Shown here: in pieces, positions 9,286-18,306 of the stretch | How the letters are laid out: the number at the start of each line of letters is the position of its first letter | Numbering within the stretch: position 1 is the first letter of the stretch | Source: Spirosoma utsteinense | GTDB taxonomy: Bacteria; Bacteroidota; Bacteroidia; Cytophagales; Spirosomataceae | Reading direction: 5' to 3' | DNA: 64,000 nucleotides | NCBI RefSeq assembly: GCF_014282275.1 | Contig: NZ_VFIA01000015.1 | Coordinates: 96,290 to 160,289 of the forward strand | Notes under the pieces: generated by a model | What the model saw: only the letters and a program-made list of their open reading frames with translations | The model's database searches: none | Told to the model about the DNA's origin: nothing | Translations under genes and position numbers: made by a program

Positions 9286-10656
9286 TTACAAGCCGAACTT
9301 CTCCAGCCGACGATAAAGCGCTTGTCGGGACAAGCCCAGTTCACGCGCTACATCGGTAATGCTGCCCCGGTATTTTTGCATCGTTTGCTGGATCAGCTGG
9401 CGTTCCATCGCTTCCAGTTGGAGCGTTTCGTTTACGGGCGATGTGGCCGATGCCGTGTCTTTTCGGAACACAAAATCGGCAGGTTCGAGCGTCTTGCCCT
9501 GCGACAGAATGACGGCGCGCTCAACGGCATGCTGCAATTCACGGACGTTACCCGGCCAGCGGTACTGCTTCATTTCGGTCAGCAGCGCCGGACTGATACT
9601 GGCTACCGGCCGGTTATACTGCTTGGCGTATTTTTTAGCGAAGTGGTCGGCCAGCGGGCCAATATCGGTAGGGCGTTCGCGCAGGGGCGGAAGGGTAAGC
9701 TCGATGGTGTTGATCCGGTAGAGCAGATCCTGCCGGAAGCGCATCGGCGAACCCGTTTGTTCAGACAGGTCGGCGTTGGTGGCGCAGATAAGGCGCACGT
9801 CTACCAGCCGGGCTTTGTTGCTGCCTACCCGCGTCACCTGCCGTTGTTGCAGCACGGTGAGCAGGCGGGCCTGCTGATTGGGCGTCAGGTTGCCGATCTC
9901 GTCCAGGAAGATCGTGCCGCCATGGGCTTCTTCGAACCGGCCGGCCCGGTCGTCGCGCGCATCGGTGAAGGCCCCTTTGACGTGGCCGAAGAGCTCGCTT
10001 TCAAACAGACTCTCGGTCAGCGCGCCTACGTCGACGCTTACGAAGGGGCCGGTTCGCCGGTTCGAGTGCTCGTGGATAGCCCGCGCAATCAGGTCCTTAC
10101 CCGTCCCGTTTTCGCCCAGAATAAGCACGTTCGCATCGGTGGGCGCTACGCGTTCAACGGTATCCAGAACAGGACGCATGGCGTTCCCGATGATGGCGTT
10201 CGGTTTGGACGTCCGGGCGGTTCCGCGGTCCGGCGTCGTTTGTTTGCCCGGCTCCGGGGCCTGCCCGTTACCGTCCGGTTTATGGATGGCGCTCCGGATG
10301 GTTTCCAGAAACTTATCGTTCTGCCAGGGTTTGAGGACAAAATCGGCAGCACCGGCTTTGATGGCGCGAACGGCCATTTCGACGTCGCCATAGGCCGTAA
10401 ACAGGATAACGCGAGCACTGGGATCTATGTCGAGGATACGGTCGAGCCAGGCGAATCCTTCGCGTCCGCTGCTAACGTCGCGCTGAAAATTCATATCAAG
10501 GACAATCGCGTCATACCGGTTGTTATTGAGCAGAAAAGGGAGTTTTTCAGGATTCTTCTCAATGTCTACCGTAGCCACGTGCCGTTTAAGCAACAGGCGG
10601 GCAGCCAACAGAACATCGGGATCGTCGTCAACGAGTAGTAGTTTTGCTTGTTGCAT
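9286..10656 (-). CDS. NtrC-type sigma-54-dependent response regulator
   Basis: 456 residues with receiver domain (phosphoacceptor Asp54 in IVLDMNF, Lys109), an AAA+ domain (Walker A GENGTGKD at 181-188; Walker B TIFLDE at about 248-253), and a Fis-type HTH at the C-terminus (SITDVARELGLSRQALYRRL). The sigma-54 contact loop reads GAFTDA (228-233) rather than GAFTGA, a variant seen in active regulators. It probably activates the sigma-54 promoters at 12675 and 31061, each with an upstream triple half-site. That link is inferred from position and motif type. Confidence 0.92.
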   Translation of the reverse strand: MQQAKLLLVDDDPDVLLAARLLLKRHVATVDIEKNPEKLPFLLNNNRYDAIVLDMNFQRDVSSGREGFAWLDRILDIDPSARVILFTAYGDVEMAVRAIKAGAADFVLKPWQNDKFLETIRSAIHKPDGNGQAPEPGKQTTPDRGTARTSKPNAIIGNAMRPVLDTVERVAPTDANVLILGENGTGKDLIARAIHEHSNRRTGPFVSVDVGALTESLFESELFGHVKGAFTDARDDRAGRFEEAHGGTIFLDEIGNLTPNQQARLLTVLQQRQVTRVGSNKARLVDVRLICATNADLSEQTGSPMRFRQDLLYRINTIELTLPPLRERPTDIGPLADHFAKKYAKQYNRPVASISPALLTEMKQYRWPGNVRELQHAVERAVILSQGKTLEPADFVFRKDTASATSPVNETLQLEAMERQLIQQTMQKYRGSITDVARELGLSRQALYRRLEKFGL

Positions 10657-10809
10657 AGGTCAAAGATAGACGAGGAGGGTTAAATGTTGCACGTCATATG
10701 GGTTCAACGGCAGATTGAGCTTTTCTTACGTACTTTGGCCTCTATTGAACGGTCGCTTTGCGTTTTCGAGTCAATGAAATGAACGGTTATTATCACTTAT
10801 TCAGTACGC

Positions 10810-12549
10810 ATGCCCGCCCCTCAGCAACGCACCCTTTCGCCGTCCATTCCTGACTCTTGGTTTTATGCGCTTGTCGCTGCTGGCCTCGTCCTGAATGCTA
10901 CCGGTCTTTTCCCGCCCATTCAGGAACCCGATGGTGCTTTGTATGCCAACATCGCCAAAGTTATGGCCCAGTCGGGCGACTTTGTCAACCTCTACGCCGT
11001 TGGTACCGACTGGCTCGACAAACCCCATTTCCCGTTCTGGGTAACGGCCGTGAGTTTCCGTATTTTTGGAGTCAACACGGTTGGGTACAAGTTGCCGGCC
11101 CTGCTTTTTTTTGCGGCCAGCGTTGGCTACACCTACCGCTTCACCCGTTCGGTTTACCCGAAAATTGTAGCACAGGTAGCCACACTGGTACTGCTGACGG
11201 CCTTTCATGGCGTGCTTTCCAACTTCGACGTCCGTGCCGAGCCTTATCTGATGGGGTTGATCATGGGGGCGGTATACCATTTCTGGCGGGTTTATGCCGG
11301 TGATTCCGGTGAGGGCAGGGCCCCCGTTCTCACTGCACCTGTACACCTGCTCCTGGGCTCTTTACTGACAGGCTGCGCGCTGATGACGAAGGGTGTGTTT
11401 GTGCTGGTACCGATCGGGGCGGGGCTGGTGTTTCACTGGCTCGTAACGGGGCAGTGGCGCGAACTGCTCAAACTACGCTGGTATGTGGCTGTTGCGCTGT
11501 CGTTCCTGTTCACGGCTCCTGAAATTTACTGCCTGTATCAGCAGTTCGATCTGCATCCGGAGAAGGTTATTTTTGGTGACACGGGGGTATCGGGCGTGCG
11601 TTTTTTCTTCTGGGACAGCCAGTTCGGCCGCTTCTTCAATACAGGTCCTATCAAAGGGGCGGGTGACAAGTTTTTCTTTTTCCATACCCTGCTCTGGGCG
11701 TTTCTGCCCTGGTCGCTACCGTTCTACGCCGGCGTGGGCCGGTCGATAGCCGGGTTGGTGAAGCGCCAGCACCCGGCACCCGAGTATGTATCCCTGGGGG
11801 CGGGGCTGGCCACGTTTGCGCTGTTTTCGCTGTCGGCTTTCCAGCTGCCACACTACATGAATATCGTGTTTCCTTTCTTTGCCATCCTTACCGCCCGGTT
11901 TCTGGTTAGTCTGTCGCCCGTGGCGCTACGCTGGTGGACCCTTGGGCAAACCGTTCTTGGTGTAGTCCTGATGGCCTTGTCGATAGGTCTGTTATACATC
12001 GTGCAACCAGATCAGTCGGCTCTGGCGATGGGTTGGGTGGGGGCTGTCACGCTGCTGATATTTCTGTTGTTTCGCGGTAGCACGCTGCTCACGCTGGCGG
12101 GTCGAATGGTGGGCACGATGCTGGTGCTGGCGGGCGTTCTCAACCTGTTTATTTACCCAACGCTGATGCCGTATCAGGCGGGTATGACCGCTGCCCATTA
12201 CGCCAATGAGCAACCGGGTTCGGCGCAGCGCCCAACGCTTTTATACATGCCCGGCGTCGGGGTTGGCGGGGGGAGCTACTGGACGTATGAGTTCTATGCC
12301 AACCACCCAACGCGCTATGTTCGGTCTGACTCGGCCCTGCGCCATCAGCTACAGAGGGGTCCACAGCCTGTTTTCACCAGTGCTGAAGAGGCCGATTCGC
12401 TGGCCGCGCGACACTTCAGCGTTCGGACCGTGGCCGTGTTTCCTTATTACCACGTCAGTAAACTATCGTATGATTTCCTGAATCGGGACAGCCGGGCCCG
12501 AACGCTGTCGCCCTATGTGCTGGTGTCGATTGGTGACGAAGGAAATTAA
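10810..12549 (+). CDS. ArnT/PMT-like membrane glycosyltransferase
   Basis: 579 residues with about a dozen membrane helices. Near the N-terminus QEPDGALYANIAKVMAQSGDFV and then WLDKPHFPFW match the first periplasmic loop of the GT-C family (ArnT, PMT, RgtA), which carries the catalytic Asp. Such enzymes transfer sugars from polyprenyl-phosphate donors to lipid A, proteins or glycans on the periplasmic side. The acceptor cannot be told from sequence. It reads toward the efflux operon, but a gap of 215 bp with its own sigma-54 promoter separates them. Confidence 0.8.
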   Translation: MPAPQQRTLSPSIPDSWFYALVAAGLVLNATGLFPPIQEPDGALYANIAKVMAQSGDFVNLYAVGTDWLDKPHFPFWVTAVSFRIFGVNTVGYKLPALLFFAASVGYTYRFTRSVYPKIVAQVATLVLLTAFHGVLSNFDVRAEPYLMGLIMGAVYHFWRVYAGDSGEGRAPVLTAPVHLLLGSLLTGCALMTKGVFVLVPIGAGLVFHWLVTGQWRELLKLRWYVAVALSFLFTAPEIYCLYQQFDLHPEKVIFGDTGVSGVRFFFWDSQFGRFFNTGPIKGAGDKFFFFHTLLWAFLPWSLPFYAGVGRSIAGLVKRQHPAPEYVSLGAGLATFALFSLSAFQLPHYMNIVFPFFAILTARFLVSLSPVALRWWTLGQTVLGVVLMALSIGLLYIVQPDQSALAMGWVGAVTLLIFLLFRGSTLLTLAGRMVGTMLVLAGVLNLFIYPTLMPYQAGMTAAHYANEQPGSAQRPTLLYMPGVGVGGGSYWTYEFYANHPTRYVRSDSALRHQLQRGPQPVFTSAEEADSLAARHFSVRTVAVFPYYHVSKLSYDFLNRDSRARTLSPYVLVSIGDEGN

Positions 12550-12588
12550 GAAAAAAACAGCCGAAAGGGCGACGGTACAGGCGCGTTT

Positions 12589-12620
12589 GAAAGCGGACAG
12601 TTTTTGTCCGAAAGCGGACA
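12589..12620 (+). promoter_or_regulatory. Upstream activator site (triple half-site) for the efflux operon
   Basis: Three half-sites in alternating orientation: CGGAC (12594-12598), N7, GTCCG (12606-12610), N4, CGGAC (12615-12619). The direct repeat GAAAGCGGACA also occurs twice (12589-12599 and 12610-12620). The site lies about 55 bp before the sigma-54 promoter at 12675, a normal place for an NtrC-type activator. The same arrangement recurs at 30981-31007. Confidence 0.65.
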
Positions 12621-12674
12621 ACCTTTGGGAAGAGGTATGGTATAATAGCTTAACTGACAGGTATTTATCAAAAG

Positions 12675-12690
12675 TGGCACGGCGTTGGCT
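12675..12690 (+). promoter_or_regulatory. Sigma-54 promoter before the efflux adaptor gene
   Basis: TGGCACGGCGTTGGCT matches the -24/-12 consensus TGGCACGnnnnTTGCW at all but one or two positions, with the GG and GC dinucleotides at correct spacing. It lies 75 bp before the adaptor ATG and downstream of the triple half-site at 12589-12620, and an NtrC-type activator is encoded 2 kb away. Confidence 0.75.
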
Positions 12691-12764
12691 CCATTTAAGG
12701 AAAACGGAGGAGTTCAAGATACCTGTTTGCTCTTTCACGCTGTAACATTTCACCTTTTATTAAA

Positions 12765-14015
12765 ATGGATCGCACCTTACCCAAACGCTTCTGGACGAGC
12801 CAGCGCCTGATACTTTCCGGCGGCAGTGCGTTGCTTATCGGTCTGCTCGCCTATACCTTTTTCTTTGCCGACCGTCGCTCGAAACTGAACGTTGAAAAAG
12901 ACAAAATCACCATTTCGAACGTGTCAACGGGTCCATTTGAGGATTTCATTGCCGTTACGGGCGTGGTGCAGCCGCTCAAAACCATTCGGCTCGATGCCAT
13001 CGCTGGTGGGTATGTGACCCAGAAACTGGTAGAAGGGGGTAGCATGGTAAAACAGGGTGAAATATTGCTCCGTCTCGAAAACCAGAATCTTAAGCTTACC
13101 TTCCTGCAACAGGAAACCGAAGCCAGCCGACTCGTCAACGACCTGCAGAACACCCGGCAGCGGCTGAAAGTAGAACGGTACCAGCTCCGCCGGACGCTTT
13201 CTGAACTCGACTATCAACTCGAACAGTTAAAAGACACCTACGACCGGCAGGCCAAACTCTTCGCCGATAAGGTGATCTCAGAACAGGATTACCTGAAAGC
13301 GAAACGCGATTATGAAGGGCTCAACGAGCGCCGTAAAATTGAAATCGAATCGCAGAAGTACCAGGACGAAAACGCCAAAACGCAGATCCGGCAACTTGAA
13401 GAAACCCTTTTCCGTACGCAGAAAAACGTATCTCTCTGGCAGCAAACGCTTGAAAATCTGGTCGTGAAAGCGCCCGTCTCGGGTATGCTCAGCACCATGG
13501 ACGTGGAGGTTGGTTCGAACATCAATCAGGGCCAGAACATTGGCCAGATCGATGACCTGAATGGATTCAAGATGCGCGTTGGTGTCGATGAACACTACAT
13601 CAGCCGGGTGTTTCCGGGTCTGAAAGGGTCGTTTGAATTCAATGGAAAAACACACGAACTGGAAATCAAACGGGTTTATCCGGAGGTGAAAAGCGGTCGG
13701 TTCGAGGTAGATATGACATTTCCCACTGGTACGCCGGAAGGCATCAAGCGCGGCCAGTCGTCGCCTATTCAGCTGGAATTGGGTAAAGCGGCCAAAGCCA
13801 CCCTGATTCCCGTTGGCGGCTTCTTCTCCGACACGGGCGGCAACTGGGTCTATGTCGTAGACAAGTCATCGGGCAAGCGGGCCGTCAAGCGAAACATAAC
13901 GCTGGGCCGTAAAAACCCGGAATTTTATGAGGTCCTGGAGGGCCTGCAACCCGGCGAGCAGGTCATCACAAGCAGTTACGAGAATTTCGGGGACAATGAG
14001 GTGTTGGAGTTTTGA
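12765..14015 (+). CDS. MacA-like periplasmic adaptor of an ABC efflux system
   Basis: 416 residues: one N-terminal membrane anchor (about 13-34), a lipoyl/biotin-like half (GYVTQKLVEGGSMVKQGEILLRLEN), a long coiled-coil hairpin (about 105-225), the second lipoyl half (VKAPVSGMLSTMDVEVGSNINQG), then beta-barrel and membrane-proximal domains. This is the HlyD/MacA order. It starts the operon with the ATPase (14601) and three permeases, and would bridge the inner-membrane transporter to an outer-membrane channel. Expression probably depends on sigma-54 (promoter at 12675). Confidence 0.88.
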   Translation: MDRTLPKRFWTSQRLILSGGSALLIGLLAYTFFFADRRSKLNVEKDKITISNVSTGPFEDFIAVTGVVQPLKTIRLDAIAGGYVTQKLVEGGSMVKQGEILLRLENQNLKLTFLQQETEASRLVNDLQNTRQRLKVERYQLRRTLSELDYQLEQLKDTYDRQAKLFADKVISEQDYLKAKRDYEGLNERRKIEIESQKYQDENAKTQIRQLEETLFRTQKNVSLWQQTLENLVVKAPVSGMLSTMDVEVGSNINQGQNIGQIDDLNGFKMRVGVDEHYISRVFPGLKGSFEFNGKTHELEIKRVYPEVKSGRFEVDMTFPTGTPEGIKRGQSSPIQLELGKAAKATLIPVGGFFSDTGGNWVYVVDKSSGKRAVKRNITLGRKNPEFYEVLEGLQPGEQVITSSYENFGDNEVLEF

Positions 14016-14105
14016 GAGGGGAGGGGAGTAGAGGGACGAAAGGGAGGAGGGGAGGAAAGGAGGAAGGAGTAGAGGAGGAAGGAGTAGAGGAGGAAGGAGT
14101 AGTGG
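14014..14105 (+). repeat. Polypurine tract with three tandem 15-bp units
   Basis: Directly after the adaptor stop codon comes a run of almost pure G/A on the plus strand. It contains three tandem copies of a 15-bp unit AGGAAGGAGTAGAGG at 14061-14075, 14076-14090 and 14091-14105 (one mismatch in the last). A pyrimidine-rich counterpart lies at about 14552-14588, so the four-helix-bundle gene is bracketed by complementary tracts. Confidence 0.8.
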
Positions 14106-14144
14106 TGGATTCAGTTATCTTGATTTCTCTTTTCTCCAGTTATT

Positions 14145-14507
14145 TCAGCTAAACTTCTCTAGTCTTACCTTGATCAAATTTTGAAGCATGGAGGAAATCA
14201 GGCGGCTTTTATCCAGTAACTCCTGGCCAGTCACAGCATCAATAATATTGACTGCAATGGCTAAATGGATCTGAGTTCGTAGTTCGCCATTAGACCCTTT
14301 GGCAATACGCAGGTAACGTATAAACTCTTTGTTTGTGTGTCGCTCATAGCCTTCGGCAACATTTGAAGGGACTGAAACGGAACAGCGTCTCATTTGATCT
14401 CTTAACCCATAATCAGTGCAAGTCGCTAATAACTTATACATATTGATTGCCTGGGCAAGTCCTTCTTGCCAGACAAAGAGGTCTTCAAACTTTTCAATTT
14501 TTGCCAT
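14145..14507 (-). CDS. Four-helix bundle protein (S23/IVP family)
   Basis: 120 residues from the ATG at 14507. The sequence (KFEDLFVWQEGLAQAINMY, RDQMRRCSVSVPSNVAEGYE, FIRYLRIAKGSNGELRTQIHLA) fits the S23 family, first found in 23S rRNA intervening sequences and now known as short stand-alone proteins in Bacteroidota. Function is unknown. It lies antisense inside the efflux operon, flanked by polypurine and polypyrimidine tracts, and its DNA is more AT-rich than its neighbours, which suggests insertion. The longer open frame to 15011 overlaps the ATPase gene antisense and is not real. Confidence 0.88.
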   Translation of the reverse strand: MAKIEKFEDLFVWQEGLAQAINMYKLLATCTDYGLRDQMRRCSVSVPSNVAEGYERHTNKEFIRYLRIAKGSNGELRTQIHLAIAVNIIDAVTGQELLDKSRLISSMLQNLIKVRLEKFS

Positions 14508-14600
14508 AATCTGGAGGTAGTAAACGGTGGTTTCGAAGCTAAAGTAGTGAATTTCTTTACTCCTTTTCTGCCTTCCTCCTTCTCTCCTTAAAGACAGACA

Positions 14601-15278
14601 ATGATCCAGACAATTAACCTTCAAAAGCTCTTCTCGACCGAAGAAGTAGAGACCACCGCCCTCAATGGCATCAACATGGATGTTAAAGACGGGGAATTTG
14701 TCGCCATCATGGGGCCGTCGGGCTGCGGTAAATCCACCCTGCTCAACATCCTCGGCCTGCTCGACAATCCCAGCGATGGAGATTACAACTTCTACGGTAC
14801 CGAAGTGGCCCGGATGACCGAGCGGCAGCGGGCACAGCTTCGCAAAGGCTCCATCGGGTTCGTGTTTCAGAGCTTCAACCTGATCGACGAACTGACGGTG
14901 TACGAAAACGTAGAGCTGCCGTTGCTGTACCTGAAAACACCCCCCGAGGAGCGTAAAAAGCGGGTAGAAGAAGCTCTGGAACGGATGAGCATCATGCACC
15001 GGCGCAATCACTTCCCGCAGCAGCTGTCAGGCGGTCAGCAGCAACGGACGGCCATTGCCCGGGCCGTTGTGGCCAAACCCAAGCTGATCCTGGCCGATGA
15101 ACCGACGGGTAACCTCGACTCGAAGAATGGCGAGGAAGTAATGAAACTGCTGGGTGAACTGAACGACGAAGGCACCACCATCATCATGGTTACACACTCA
15201 CCCTACGACGCCGGTTTCGCGCATCGTATCGTGAATCTGTTCGACGGTAAAGTAGTAACCGAGAATTTTCACGTGTAA
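14601..15278 (+). CDS. ABC transporter ATP-binding protein (LolD/MacB type)
   Basis: 225 residues, the usual size for a stand-alone LolD/FtsE/MacB-type ATPase. Walker [10 protein letters not shown] (about 39-47), Q-loop FVFQSFNL, signature LSGGQQQR, Walker [10 protein letters not shown] followed by NLDSKNG, and the switch His in VTHSP are all present, so it should be catalytically active. It powers the permeases at 15393, 18307 and 20870, with the adaptor at 12765. The substrate could be a lipoprotein, peptide or drug; the sequence does not say. Confidence 0.93.
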   Translation: MIQTINLQKLFSTEEVETTALNGINMDVKDGEFVAIMGPSGCGKSTLLNILGLLDNPSDGDYNFYGTEVARMTERQRAQLRKGSIGFVFQSFNLIDELTVYENVELPLLYLKTPPEERKKRVEEALERMSIMHRRNHFPQQLSGGQQQRTAIARAVVAKPKLILADEPTGNLDSKNGEEVMKLLGELNDEGTTIIMVTHSPYDAGFAHRIVNLFDGKVVTENFHV

Positions 15279-15280
15279 TT

Positions 15281-15387
15281 GAAGAGGAAGGAGGAAAGGG
15301 AAGAGATGGAGGAAAGGAGGAAAGGGATTGCTGACGCCAGTTCCCTCTTCCCTTCCCTTTCCTCCTTCCTCCCCCTCTTCCCCCCCT
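15281..15387. repeat. Polypurine/polypyrimidine inverted tract
   Basis: Between the ATPase and first permease, about 45 bases of almost pure purine (15281-15327) are followed after a short spacer by about 47 bases of almost pure pyrimidine (15341-15387). The two sides are roughly complementary, so the RNA could fold into a long hairpin and the DNA could form triplex-like structures. The open frame that runs through it from 15279 encodes only low-complexity charged residues and is not taken as part of the permease. Confidence 0.7.
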
Positions 15388-15392
15388 CATCT

Positions 15393-17768
15393 ATGTTTCG
15401 CAACTACCTCAAAATCGCGTTTCGGAGTTTGATGAAGAACAAACTCTACTCGTCTATCAACGTTTTTGGGCTGGCGTTGGGCATGGCGTGCAGCTTGCTG
15501 ATTGGCCTTTGGGTGAAAGATGAACTGAGCTATGATCGCTTCCTGAAGGACGCGGAGAGCATCCATTATGTGCGGGTCAATTTTCCCTACAATGGCGAAA
15601 CGGTTACCAACAACATTACCCCCGGACCACTGCAGGAAGCCATTGCGAAAGACGTACCGGAGGTAGCGGCTGTAACGAAATTTAACTGGGGCGATGAACG
15701 CTTGATTAAGGTAGGCGAAACAGCTGCAAAAGAAAAAGGGCATTTTGCCACCGACGATTTTTTCGGTGTCTTCGATCTGCCGGTTCTGGCGGGCAAACCT
15801 AAAGCCGCTTTAGCACAGCCCAACCAGATTATTGTTACCCGGAAATTAGCGGAGAAATACTTTCCGGCTACGGCTGGTCAGTATCAGCTGGTCCTCGGCA
15901 AAACCCTACAGCTCAATAACGACAAGTTTTATGTAGTTGGGGCAGTTCTGGAGAATTTGCCGACCAATTCCACGCTCCAGTTCGATTGGCTGGTGAACTG
16001 GAAAGAGCAGGAACAGGACTGGATGAAAACCTGGGGAAACACCTCGTTCAGTACGTACGTCCGTCTGAAGCCAAAGACAACCCTAGCGCAGGCTGAAATG
16101 GCGATGAAGGATATTTATCCGCGTTTAGCCGGGAAGAATTTCGAAACGGGTGTACCTGTTCTTCAACCCATCACCGATCTGCACCTGTACGCCGATTACA
16201 AAAATGGTCAATCTGTAGGCGGGCGAATCGAGTATGTGCGGATTTTTGCCATCGTCGCGCTGTTTATTCTGCTGATTGCCTGCATCAACTTCATGAACCT
16301 GGCCACAGCACAGTCGGCGATGCGGGCGAAGGAGGTAGGTGTCCGGAAAGTGGTTGGTGCGTTGCGCTCATCTTTAATCGGGCAGTTCCTGAGCGAGTCA
16401 ATCCTAACGAGTTTACTGGCCGTTGTGCTGGCTCTCGGTCTGGTCTGGTGTGTATTGCCCACCTTCAACGAGGTATTCGGGAAGCAACTAACGCTCAACC
16501 TCGCCGAGCCAATGCTCTGGCTCATTATGTTGGTTCTGGTTCTGATAACAGGCTTTCTGTCGGGAAGTTACCCAGCACTGTTCCTGTCCTCGCTTCAGCC
16601 CATAAAAATTCTGAAAGGCGTCCGGCTACAGTTCGGTTCCGGGCCGGCCCTGTTCCGGCGGACGTTGGTAGTCTTTCAGTTTTCACTCTCAATTTTCCTG
16701 ATTGTAGGCATGCTGGCGGTGGGTCGGCAGATGAATTACCTGCGTACGAAGAATCTTGGTCTGGACCGCGAAAATGTGGTGTATATCCCCCTGGAAGGTG
16801 AAATTGCAAACCCCAAAAAGCTAGAGACATTCCGGCAGGAAGTTATGCGCCAGCCAACCATTGTGTCGGCAACAACGACCATGGCCCTACCGGTCAATGT
16901 ACAGGGCTCGTCGGGCGATCTGAGCTGGCCGGGTAAAGACCCGAACCTGCAAACCAATGTGTCGTGCATGTTCGTTGGGGGTGACTTTACTAAAACGATG
17001 AACATCAAGCTGGTCGATGGACGCGATTTCAACCTGGACAGCCCCGCCGACTCATCAAATTACATCATCAATGAAACGGCGGCCAAACTAATGCAGATGA
17101 AAGACCCCGTTGGCAAGGAGGTGAATTTCTGGATGGGTACCGGCCGGATTATAGGGGTCATGAAAGACTTTCACCTGAACTCGCTGCATCAGGCCATTAC
17201 TCCCCTGATCCTGTGTTTCGACGGTCGCAACACCAGCTACCTGCTCGTAAAAACCCGGGCCGGACAAACGCAGCAGGCCGTTGCCGACCTCAACCAGTTA
17301 TCGAAGCAGTTCAATCCCAATTACCCGTTTACGTACCATTTTATCGATGAAGAATACGAGAGTTTGTACCGAAGCGAGCAGCAGGTGCATACGCTGGTCA
17401 ACTATTTCGGTATGCTGGCCATTTTGATCTCCTGCCTGGGCTTATTCGGACTGGCTGCGTTCACTGCCGAGCAGCGCACCAAAGAAATTGGCGTGCGTAA
17501 AGTGCTGGGGGCCAGCGTGTCGAACATCGTTGGCCTGTTATCGATAGATTTCCTGAAACTGGTGTTGATTGCGCTTGTGCTGGCTACCCCGCTAGCCTGG
17601 TGGGCCATGAGCAAATGGCTGGGAACCTTCGCGTATCGGGAAGACCTGAGCTGGTGGATTTTCGGGGTAGCCGGTACACTGGCCATCCTGATTGCCTTCC
17701 TGACAGTAAGTTACCAAAGCATAAAAGCCGCCCTGATGAACCCCGTAACCAGCCTCCGAAGCGAATAA
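15393..17768 (+). CDS. FtsX/MacB-type ABC permease, first of three
   Basis: 791 residues from ATG 15393, which opens MFRNYLKIAFRSLMKNKLYS like the second permease. Layout: membrane helix at about 20-40, a periplasmic MacB-type domain, three helices near 285-400 (IFAIVALFILLIACINFMNLATAQ), a second periplasmic domain, and a last FtsX unit with RTKEIGVRKVLGAS. This double-FtsX design is common in Bacteroidota. The in-frame start at 15279 would add an unlikely purine-tract leader. It belongs to the operon with the ATPase and adaptor. Confidence 0.9.
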   Translation: MFRNYLKIAFRSLMKNKLYSSINVFGLALGMACSLLIGLWVKDELSYDRFLKDAESIHYVRVNFPYNGETVTNNITPGPLQEAIAKDVPEVAAVTKFNWGDERLIKVGETAAKEKGHFATDDFFGVFDLPVLAGKPKAALAQPNQIIVTRKLAEKYFPATAGQYQLVLGKTLQLNNDKFYVVGAVLENLPTNSTLQFDWLVNWKEQEQDWMKTWGNTSFSTYVRLKPKTTLAQAEMAMKDIYPRLAGKNFETGVPVLQPITDLHLYADYKNGQSVGGRIEYVRIFAIVALFILLIACINFMNLATAQSAMRAKEVGVRKVVGALRSSLIGQFLSESILTSLLAVVLALGLVWCVLPTFNEVFGKQLTLNLAEPMLWLIMLVLVLITGFLSGSYPALFLSSLQPIKILKGVRLQFGSGPALFRRTLVVFQFSLSIFLIVGMLAVGRQMNYLRTKNLGLDRENVVYIPLEGEIANPKKLETFRQEVMRQPTIVSATTTMALPVNVQGSSGDLSWPGKDPNLQTNVSCMFVGGDFTKTMNIKLVDGRDFNLDSPADSSNYIINETAAKLMQMKDPVGKEVNFWMGTGRIIGVMKDFHLNSLHQAITPLILCFDGRNTSYLLVKTRAGQTQQAVADLNQLSKQFNPNYPFTYHFIDEEYESLYRSEQQVHTLVNYFGMLAILISCLGLFGLAAFTAEQRTKEIGVRKVLGASVSNIVGLLSIDFLKLVLIALVLATPLAWWAMSKWLGTFAYREDLSWWIFGVAGTLAILIAFLTVSYQSIKAALMNPVTSLRSE

Positions 17769-17823
17769 CGTAGAGACCGGTCCGTCGCGGGTGACCCCTG
17801 GCGTCTCGGCATCCGAATGGCGT

Positions 17824-18276
17824 CTAAACTAAAAAATCATTCAGATCGAGAGCCAGAATATCGGTGAATGACGACTCGGTGGTCAGGCCACCATCGCCGA
17901 AGCGATACCGAAGCCATGTACTGGTGTGATAATCATAGATGAATCCTTCACGGATACCGTACAGGTCATCATCTATAAGCTGAATTACTTTTCTAAGGTC
18001 GCCTTTTAGCCCGGCGGTATGGCATATTTCAATAATAACAGGTGTTTGAGCGGCCTGATTATCTCGTAGCGATATGTCTGGTACCTGGCTGGCTTTGCCT
18101 TCGTCAAGCATTGTTTCGGGCAGGGGTTCCAGATGAATTGCCTTTTCGCGATAGAAAAGTACGCCCAGCCCCGTAGTGAGTTTGGCGATAATGCGCTGGT
18201 GATCAGCCGGAGCCCAGACACCCTGGTCTTCACCGGCAATGAAAGGGTCATTTACAGCAGGGAAGTACATATCCAT
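17824..18276 (-). CDS. Uma2/DUF820-like putative endonuclease
   Basis: 150 residues. The core TPVIIEICHTAGLKGDLRKV and the following YGIREGFIYDYHT match the DUF820/Uma2 fold (PD-(D/E)XK-like: Glu in the IIE strand, then D..K.., then Y.I.E.F.YD). It is shorter than typical Uma2 proteins (about 190), mainly at the N-terminus. Function of Uma2 proteins is unknown, although the family is expanded in some phyla. The gene is antisense between two efflux permeases, which is odd for an operon and points to insertion. Confidence 0.6.
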   Translation of the reverse strand: MDMYFPAVNDPFIAGEDQGVWAPADHQRIIAKLTTGLGVLFYREKAIHLEPLPETMLDEGKASQVPDISLRDNQAAQTPVIIEICHTAGLKGDLRKVIQLIDDDLYGIREGFIYDYHTSTWLRYRFGDGGLTTESSFTDILALDLNDFLV

Positions 18277-18306
18277 CAGATTTACACAAACTTACCATAA
18301 TCATTC

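Noticed and set aside
8740..10638. 632-codon plus-strand open frame
   Set aside because: It lies antisense to the NtrC-type regulator and the SGNH hydrolase, both with clear motifs, and its translation has no recognisable domain. It is a shadow of GC-rich coding sequence.
10715..10760. TGGCCTCTATTGAAC as a third sigma-54 promoter
   Set aside because: The spacing between the GG and GC elements is wrong and there are no CGGAC/GTCCG half-sites upstream.
14061..14105. 15-bp tandem repeat as a CRISPR array
   Set aside because: The units are adjacent with no spacers and are simple purine sequence.
14508..15011. Upstream extension of the four-helix-bundle frame to 288 codons
   Set aside because: The extension is antisense to the ABC ATPase gene. 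The family starts at the Met at 14507.
15279..15392. In-frame N-terminal extension of the first permease
   Set aside because: It translates the purine/pyrimidine tract into low-complexity residues. The paralogue at 18307 begins with the same MFRNYLK as the ATG at 15393.
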